Source: JAQVYB01 sp964490935 (GTDB lineage: Bacteria > Verrucomicrobiota > Kiritimatiellia > RZYC01). From it: 9,673 nucleotides of DNA. Of this stretch, positions 4,778 to 9,673 are shown piece after piece (position 1 is the first letter of the stretch; every line of letters begins with the position of its first letter). The stretch spans positions 1-9,673 of the forward strand of contig CAZBEO010000116.1 of NCBI GenBank assembly GCA_964490935.1, in the 5' to 3' direction. Below the pieces are notes generated by a model, which was given only the letters and a program-made list of their open reading frames with translations, had not been told where the DNA came from and searched no databases. The position numbers were made by a program, and so were the translations under genes.

Positions 4778-7668
4778 ACAGTTTTCGAAAAACATACCTC
4801 GTCTCCCTGCCCGTCAAACTGCTGGTCTGGATGTTGATCGCCGGGCTGGTGGCACCGATTTCAGCGCCTGCGCAGCGCCCGCGCATGCCGTCGGCGCCGG
4901 GTGTTCCGCCCGGAATGCCTGCACCGGCCTCGCGTCAGCCCTCGGGCGATGCCACGGTGGACGGCGAGCAGAAGGTCTCGCTGAACTTCAAGGATTCACC
5001 GCTCGAAATGGTGCTAAATTTCTACAGTCAGCATCTGGACCCGGCCCGGCGAACGATGATTATTCCGCCGAGTGTGAATGCAAACATCACCCTGAAAAGT
5101 CAGTCGAAACTGACACGGGAAGAGGCCGTGACGGCCATGACGGCCATTCTCGCGATGCACAACATCACCTTGGTGCCCATGGGCGAGCGCTTTTACAAGG
5201 TGATTCAGATTCCGCAGGCACGGCAGGACGGTATGCCGATCAACATGCTGCTGCCGGAGGACAAGCTGCCGGATACCGACGAACTGATCAGCCAGATGAT
5301 TGAGCTGAATTATATCACCATCACGGAGGCGCAGCCGGTGGTGCAGCAGTTTCTGCATGGCTACGGAAAAATTCAGCCGATGGAGCGTATCAATTCGCTG
5401 CTGATCACGGATACGTCGCAAAACATTCAGCGCATTCTGGAAGTGCTGGAATTCATTGATCGTCCGGTGGTTTCGCGGGTCGAGACGCGGGTGTATGAAG
5501 TGCAGTATGCCGAGGCGGGAAAGATTGCGGCGAAGCTGAATGAAATTGTGGCGGACCTGCAGGAAGGCAAGCAGGAAGGCTCGACACCGCAGGCGGCTCA
5601 GCCTTCGGAAGTGTCGGCACCGCCGGGCGTGATACGTCCGCGCCGGGGGGTGGTTCGCCAGCCCGCCGATTTGGGGTCGCCCGGCGGAGAGGGCGAGGCC
5701 TCTACGCCTAAAGAAATCATCCAGGGCAAGGTCAAAGTGATTGCAGACGATCGGACGAATATCCTGCTGGTGATCTCGGACCCGAATAACTTTGTGTTCT
5801 TCGACAAGATCGTGACGGTGCTGGATCGTCCGGTGGAGCCTGAAATCAGTGTGCATATCGAGGCGATGGAATATGCCGATGCCGAAGAGATCGCGGGCAT
5901 CCTGAATGATTTCATCGGCGCGGCCACGGCGGACAAAAAGACCACCGGCGTGGCCACTGATCCCTCTGCACCCGCAGGGGATGCCCGCTCGACGGCTCTG
6001 CAGCAGTATGTGCAGGACCGCGCCGATCAGCGGACGCCCGTACTTACTGCTGATGATAAGGCCAAGATCGGCCAACTCTCGCCAAACACCAAAATTCTGG
6101 CCGACAAGCGGACGAATTCGCTGCTCCTGATGGGGCGGCGTGCGGATATTGCTGCACTTCGGGAAGTGATCGACCAATTGGATATCATGCTCGCGCAGGT
6201 GCTGATTGAAGTGGTGATTTTGGAAATTGGATTGAACGACAAGCTGGAATTCGGCATCGACTGGCTGCAGCGGTCAGTCACGATGTATGATTCAGAGAAC
6301 TACGGCAGTGGCGGTGGTGCCACGGTGAATCAGCCGGTCTTTTCCTTTGCGGGCGGGACGCGCGTGGATAATTCAGGGTCCTTCCAGGATGCCGCCACGC
6401 TGACCAGCCGGGGCATGGGACTGAGCGCCGGCGCGTTGACCTATTACGCCACGTTCTTTGATTTGAATCTGGATACGATTATCCGTCTGGCCTCAAGCGA
6501 TCGGGATGCACGCATCCTCCAGACGCCGGTGATTCTCACCACGGATAATACCGAGGCGAAAATCATTGTCGGCGAAGAACGCCCGATTGTGACCTCGACC
6601 ACCACGAGTTCGGACACGGGCAACAACACCTCGCATTATGAATACAAAGATATCGGCATCGAACTGACCGTGACGCCGCGCATCAATCCGGAGCGCCTCG
6701 TGGTCATGGCTATCAAACAGAAGGCCAACAACGTGCAGGGTACGGAAAAGATTGATGGCAACGATGTGCCGATCATCACGAAGCGTGAAATGGAGGCGCA
6801 GGTGGCCGTGAAGAGTCGTTCCACGATTGTGCTGGGCGGCCTGATTTCGACCGACGACTCCAAGTCGCGCGCCAAGATACCGATTCTGGGCGACATCCCG
6901 CTGCTGGGAGCCCTGTTCCGTTCCGAGAGTCGCAACAATTACCGCACGGAACTGCTGGTCTTGATCACGCCTTATGTGCTGATGACCCCGGAAGAGGCAC
7001 GCGCGGAAACGGCCCGCCTGAAAAATGCCACGCGTGCGGGGGATACGCCTTGGCCGGACGGCTGGTCGGAAAGTCCGCTCGCCACACCGGGTCCCGAGGC
7101 CATCGCCCGCAAGAAGCGCGAGGAGAAGGCCCGCAAAAAGAAGGAAGTGGAAGAGCGCAAAGAGGCGGACCGCCGCACACGCATGGAGGACCGCAAACAA
7201 CGGCGCGAGCAATTGATGGAGAATCCCTTCTATGAGCCCATGCCTTATGAGGCGATCCCGGTGGATGATTTGCTGTATGAAGAGGAAAGCCGACTGGAAC
7301 AGGAGAAGACGGAGGCGATCGGTGATGCCGTGGAGGCGTCCGCCGCCGATGACTTCAATCCGGTGGTGTTGACCGCTTCGGATGCGGAGGGCCAACCGTT
7401 GCCGCTGGAATCGGGGCCGGAGAGCGCCCCTGCGGAAGCGGCATCGGGTGGCCGGGCGCTCGGGCCGGCCTGGGGCTCCACGGACATCCAAAAACCCATC
7501 GAGCGCGTGGTGCTTCCGCCGACCGGCGGCGTAGCGACCGGCATGGAAACGCTGACCGCTGTGGAGGAGCAGCAGAGGGTCCGTCCGGTTCTCGAACCCG
7601 AAGAAACCTCGTCGGAAGGCGATCAGCAGGAGCTGGATTCGATCCTGCGTGAGCTGAGTCCGGAATAA
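4774..7668 (+). CDS. gspD: Type II secretion outer-membrane secretin GspD
   Basis: This 964-aa protein forms the outer-membrane channel of the T2SS. Residues 1-34 are a signal peptide (basic n-region, hydrophobic core, APISAPAQ cleavage region), followed by a Pro-rich linker. Domains in order are N0 (about 66-146), N1 (about 170-231), N2 (about 236-354), N3 (about 357-470) and the secretin core (about 471-737) with IPILGDIPLLGALFRSE (702-718), the family signature. N2 and N3 each carry a long low-complexity loop (about 264-316 and 383-435). After the core comes an unusual tail of about 225 residues: a very basic/acidic helix (about 776-815), then an acidic Pro/Ala/Gly-rich stretch. Total length is well above the usual 650-750. 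It starts by ATGA overlap with gspM. No terminator hairpin follows the stop. Confidence 0.95.
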   Translation: MNSFRKTYLVSLPVKLLVWMLIAGLVAPISAPAQRPRMPSAPGVPPGMPAPASRQPSGDATVDGEQKVSLNFKDSPLEMVLNFYSQHLDPARRTMIIPPSVNANITLKSQSKLTREEAVTAMTAILAMHNITLVPMGERFYKVIQIPQARQDGMPINMLLPEDKLPDTDELISQMIELNYITITEAQPVVQQFLHGYGKIQPMERINSLLITDTSQNIQRILEVLEFIDRPVVSRVETRVYEVQYAEAGKIAAKLNEIVADLQEGKQEGSTPQAAQPSEVSAPPGVIRPRRGVVRQPADLGSPGGEGEASTPKEIIQGKVKVIADDRTNILLVISDPNNFVFFDKIVTVLDRPVEPEISVHIEAMEYADAEEIAGILNDFIGAATADKKTTGVATDPSAPAGDARSTALQQYVQDRADQRTPVLTADDKAKIGQLSPNTKILADKRTNSLLLMGRRADIAALREVIDQLDIMLAQVLIEVVILEIGLNDKLEFGIDWLQRSVTMYDSENYGSGGGATVNQPVFSFAGGTRVDNSGSFQDAATLTSRGMGLSAGALTYYATFFDLNLDTIIRLASSDRDARILQTPVILTTDNTEAKIIVGEERPIVTSTTTSSDTGNNTSHYEYKDIGIELTVTPRINPERLVVMAIKQKANNVQGTEKIDGNDVPIITKREMEAQVAVKSRSTIVLGGLISTDDSKSRAKIPILGDIPLLGALFRSESRNNYRTELLVLITPYVLMTPEEARAETARLKNATRAGDTPWPDGWSESPLATPGPEAIARKKREEKARKKKEVEERKEADRRTRMEDRKQRREQLMENPFYEPMPYEAIPVDDLLYEEESRLEQEKTEAIGDAVEASAADDFNPVVLTASDAEGQPLPLESGPESAPAEAASGGRALGPAWGSTDIQKPIERVVLPPTGGVATGMETLTAVEEQQRVRPVLEPEETSSEGDQQELDSILRELSPE

Positions 7669-8115
7669 CCAGTGGTCCGAAAGGGGGCGTGAGGCATCGT
7701 GGGCTTACATCTACGATCAAACCACGCGGAAACTGCTCGGCAATCGCTTCAGAAAATACGACCGACTGGGGCGGGCCTGCGATGTCTTTACCGTCTATTT
7801 CAAGCACCCCGACGACTTCCCGGAATTGTATTATGCGCACGGGGTGGATGGTCGGCATCTCTTTGTGAATGGAAGCATCGGCGAGCCGGCGTTGCTGCGC
7901 ATCACGAACGTATTCTCCGAAGAGCATATTCTCGGCACACTGGAAGAAGCAAAGGCTTATGTGGCGGCACATGGGCGGAGAGCAGTGGTATGAATGATGC
8001 ACTGCTTCTTCATAAAGCAATCCGTCCCGCCGCCCAGGAGTGAGTCGAAACCATCAGAGTTGAGTTGGCACGCGCGGATTTTAAACACCTGAGGACCGAC
8101 GGGTTGCTAGCCGAA
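7669..8115. other. Gap after gspD with gene remnants
   Basis: No intact gene is seen here. The stretch contains the headless reading frame at 7700-7993, a 17-codon ORF at 7990-8043 whose ATG overlaps the preceding TGA (ATGA) and which has GGAG 9-10 nt upstream, and a short open stretch 8044-8118 in the same frame after that TGA. It ends at the stop of the minus-strand gene. I found no hairpin with a T tract and no clear promoter. Confidence 0.5.
7700..7993 (+). pseudogene. Start-less ORF, probable 5'-truncated or frameshifted gene of unknown family
   Basis: The frame encodes about 97 residues beginning WAYIYDQTTRKLLGNRF and ending in TGA at 7991-7993. It is rich in Tyr, Phe and Asp, its third codon positions are GC-rich like those of gspD, and the opposite strand translates to a Cys/His-rich shadow, so it looks truly coding. 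However, the frame opens only at 7658, just after an in-frame TGA inside the end of gspD, and contains no ATG, GTG or TTG before the TTG within PELYY, far into the conserved-looking part. A 5' part has therefore probably been lost or put out of frame. A sequencing error near 7690 could also explain it: GTG codons at 7689 and 7699 lie in the other two frames. I do not recognise the family; the YDRLGR stretch only superficially resembles YD repeats. Confidence 0.5.
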
Positions 8116-8505
8116 TTAGTCGCTCAAAAGGCGCGGGATAACAATCCGATGGGTGCTGTTGAAGTCATCGCCGTCGCGGTCCTGCTTGTAGAGATATTGA
8201 TCCATCCATTCGATGGCCTGCGCACGAGGGAGGCGGTCATCGAGATTCTTAAGTTGAAGTCGCTCGGTGTGCGTGCGGAATTCGACCTTCACTTTTCCAT
8301 GTGTCAGGAGTTGGATCATGATGCCAAAGAGATGCGGGCTGTCGGGTCCTATTTTTTCGCAGTATTCGCGAATTTTATCCTGCATTCGAACAACCGAAGG
8401 GACGCTGCCGATCAATTCGTCCTGCGAGCTGTTCTGACGGATGCAGATCAGCTCTAAGTTGGCCGGCTCTTTGCTGTGCTTGGTTTCTGACAGTTCTTTA
8501 TTCAT
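8116..8505 (-). CDS. Hypothetical protein, 129 aa, unrecognised
   Basis: This is a small soluble protein read on the minus strand. Codon choice looks natural (many C-ending Ile, Asn, Asp and Ser codons), while the overlapping plus-strand ORF (8065-8457) has the character of an antisense shadow. The ATG at 8505 directly follows a TAA in the same frame, so the gene cannot start further upstream; the next in-frame ATG is at 8385. No Shine-Dalgarno is seen. There is no signal peptide or membrane segment. The middle (about residues 41-90) is predicted helical and mixed-charge, and the C-terminus holds YLYKQDRDGDDFNSTHR followed by IVIPRLLSD. It is convergent with gspD and divergent from the DUF2339 gene, so it is not part of the secretion cluster. 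No domain is recognised and no function is proposed. Confidence 0.65.
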   Translation of the reverse strand: MNKELSETKHSKEPANLELICIRQNSSQDELIGSVPSVVRMQDKIREYCEKIGPDSPHLFGIMIQLLTHGKVKVEFRTHTERLQLKNLDDRLPRAQAIEWMDQYLYKQDRDGDDFNSTHRIVIPRLLSD

Positions 8506-8664
8506 TTATCGCATTCAACGGAGTTGGCGCGTTCCACGTTCGTAAAGACGGCTTGAACAGTAGCAGGGGAAAAGCGATTTGTCATCGGCAAAATAACAGC
8601 TCTTGGCATCTACGGCATTTATGAGTACGTTTTCTTCTCTGATTCATGGAAGCGAGGTGATGCT

Positions 8665-9673
8665 ATGCTTGGGGCTTGGGTTGTATTGATCATTTGTGTG
8701 CTGCTGATTTCACCGGCTTTATCCTTCATTGCCTTGGTGCGGGCATCGGTCCTGCAACGTGAACTCGGCGAGGTGCGCCGTATGCTGGAATCGCAGCGAG
8801 CGGAGGCGTCGGGAGATAAGCAGAGGGCTGAGCCGGAAGAGGCTGGGTCCGGTTCGCCCCGCCCGGAAAACGTGCCTTCGGCTCCACCCAAACCCACGCC
8901 GCCGGTTGCGGTGCGGCAGGAAGGGCCTGTACGGCATGAGGTGAGCGCCAATGGGAGACAGGAGACGCCGGGGCATGGTTTTGAACTACTGATGGGGGGC
9001 AAGGCGGCGGCTTTTGCCGGCATCGGAATTTTGGTGGCGGGGGTGGCGCTGCTGGTGGGCCACGCAATTCAAAATGCTTGGGTCGGGCCGGGCGTACGAA
9101 CACTGGGTGGGCTGCTGGCAGGTGTTGCGTTGATTGGGTTGGGGCGCATTCTGGAGCGAAAACGAGGGGCCTATGGTGTGTTGGCGCGGGTGTTGACGGG
9201 TGGCGGCAGTGCGCTCTTTTATTTCACCGTGTATGCGGCCTATGCTTTTTACGGGTTGATCGGCGTGTGGGTTGCCGGGGTTGGATTGCTGGGAAGCGCA
9301 CTGGTGGTGTTTGCTCTGGCGATGGTGTATGAATCGCAGGCGGTGGCGGTGTTGGGTGTGCTGGGGGCCTTTGTGACGCCTTTTCTGATCGGCGGAGAAC
9401 GGGACGCGGGTCTGTTTCTCCCACTCTATGCGGTGCTGGTGAATGTGCCGGTGATTTTTCTCGGGATACGGCGCAAATGGCAGGCACTCTACAATCTCGC
9501 GTTTATCTTTTCGATCATCTATTACCTAACTTGGCTGGCTTCCGAAACCACCGTGGCCTGGTTCGCGGGAATTCTGATCGCGCTGCTATTTTTTGGCGAA
9601 TATACGGTGCCGATCTTGTGGAAGCTGCGTCGGGAGCAGCCTGTTGTCGGCAGGGTGGCGGACCATGCACGCC
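8665..9673 (+). CDS. DUF2339-family multi-spanning membrane protein (5' part, cut by window end)
   Basis: The first 336 residues are present and the frame is open at the window edge; family members are often 800 residues or more. Residues 1-25 form a membrane helix (possibly an uncleaved signal anchor), then a short coiled coil (about 26-52) and a Pro/Glu-rich linker (about 53-105). From about 110 a dense array of helices follows: GGKAAAFAGIGILVAGVALL (111-130), GVRTLGGLLAGVALIGLG (143-160), the GGGSALFYFTVYAAYAFYGL stretch (179-198), and VLGVLGAFVTPFLIGG (229-244). Their order and wording match DUF2339 (COG5373 type, predicted membrane proteins of unknown function). The start is ATG 8665 with GAGGTGA (8654-8660) in front; the ATG at 8660 is out of frame. 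Function is not known; a role in the cell envelope is only a guess from topology. Confidence 0.88.
   Translation, partial: MLGAWVVLIICVLLISPALSFIALVRASVLQRELGEVRRMLESQRAEASGDKQRAEPEEAGSGSPRPENVPSAPPKPTPPVAVRQEGPVRHEVSANGRQETPGHGFELLMGGKAAAFAGIGILVAGVALLVGHAIQNAWVGPGVRTLGGLLAGVALIGLGRILERKRGAYGVLARVLTGGGSALFYFTVYAAYAFYGLIGVWVAGVGLLGSALVVFALAMVYESQAVAVLGVLGAFVTPFLIGGERDAGLFLPLYAVLVNVPVIFLGIRRKWQALYNLAFIFSIIYYLTWLASETTVAWFAGILIALLFFGEYTVPILWKLRREQPVVGRVADHAR

Noticed and set aside
7700..7993. RHS/YD-repeat fragment
   Set aside because: One YDRLGR-like word is not enough; the rest of the frame shows no repeated YD units.
7699..8043. Plus-strand ORF from GTG 7699
   Set aside because: Its first 97 codons are out of frame with the coding-like translation of 7700-7993; only its last 17 codons (7990-8043) are of possible interest.
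8065..8457. Plus-strand ORF of 130 aa starting at TTG 8065
   Set aside because: Mostly antisense to the better-supported minus-strand gene and shadow-like in composition; no ribosome binding site.
8603..8631. Possible promoter TTGGCA, 17 nt, TACGTT before the DUF2339 gene
   Set aside because: Two weak hexamers in a 159-nt intergenic stretch; too little to call without start-site data.

Overview
The window looks like the chromosome of a PVC-superphylum bacterium. My best guess is Kiritimatiellota or another Verrucomicrobiota-type lineage. This is inferred from three things: a type II secretion (T2SS) cluster whose GspL and GspM resemble pilus PilM/PilN and PilO proteins, a REP-associated tyrosine transposase in its own repeats, and GC-rich hairpin repeats that have entered a coding region. 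No rRNA or conserved marker gene is present, so the taxonomy is a guess.

Bases 1-784 are a REP/RAYT island. A 154-aa HUH transposase (161-625) is embedded in palindromic repeats. Two 25-nt hairpin arms, A and B, are inverted relatives of one another. They occur joined (1-41, with A cut by the window edge), separated by the transposase segment (122-152 and 659-683), and once more as a lone A arm (753-777) directly before gspJ. The B-linker-A block is present on both sides of the transposase as an imperfect direct repeat.

Bases 785-7668 are a tight plus-strand T2SS cluster, gspJ-gspK-gspL-gspM-gspD. The gene pairs overlap by 4 nt (J/K and M/D) or lie 2 nt apart (L/M); only K and L are separated, by 50 nt. 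GspJ and GspK are minor pseudopilins of the pilus tip. GspL (a PilM-like actin-fold domain, one membrane helix and a PilN-like domain) and GspM (PilO-like) form the inner-membrane platform. GspD is the outer-membrane secretin. The ATPase (GspE), platform protein (GspF), major pseudopilin (GspG), GspH/GspI and a GspC/PilP-like coupler are not in the window. The gspK N-terminus carries about 61 codons read through a second hairpin repeat family (1564-1747).

Bases 7669-8664 are a degenerate gap. It holds a convincing reading frame without a usable start codon (7700-7993), a tiny ATGA-coupled ORF, and an unrecognised minus-strand gene (8116-8505).

From 8665 to the window end runs the 5' part of a DUF2339-family multi-spanning membrane protein, cut by the window edge.

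The most unusual content is the repeat biology: a transposase placed exactly at the junction of a two-arm REP composite, with an unoccupied junction in the same window, compensatory base-pair differences between the arms, a Shine-Dalgarno supplied by the repeat, and a second palindromic family translated as part of a pseudopilin leader.
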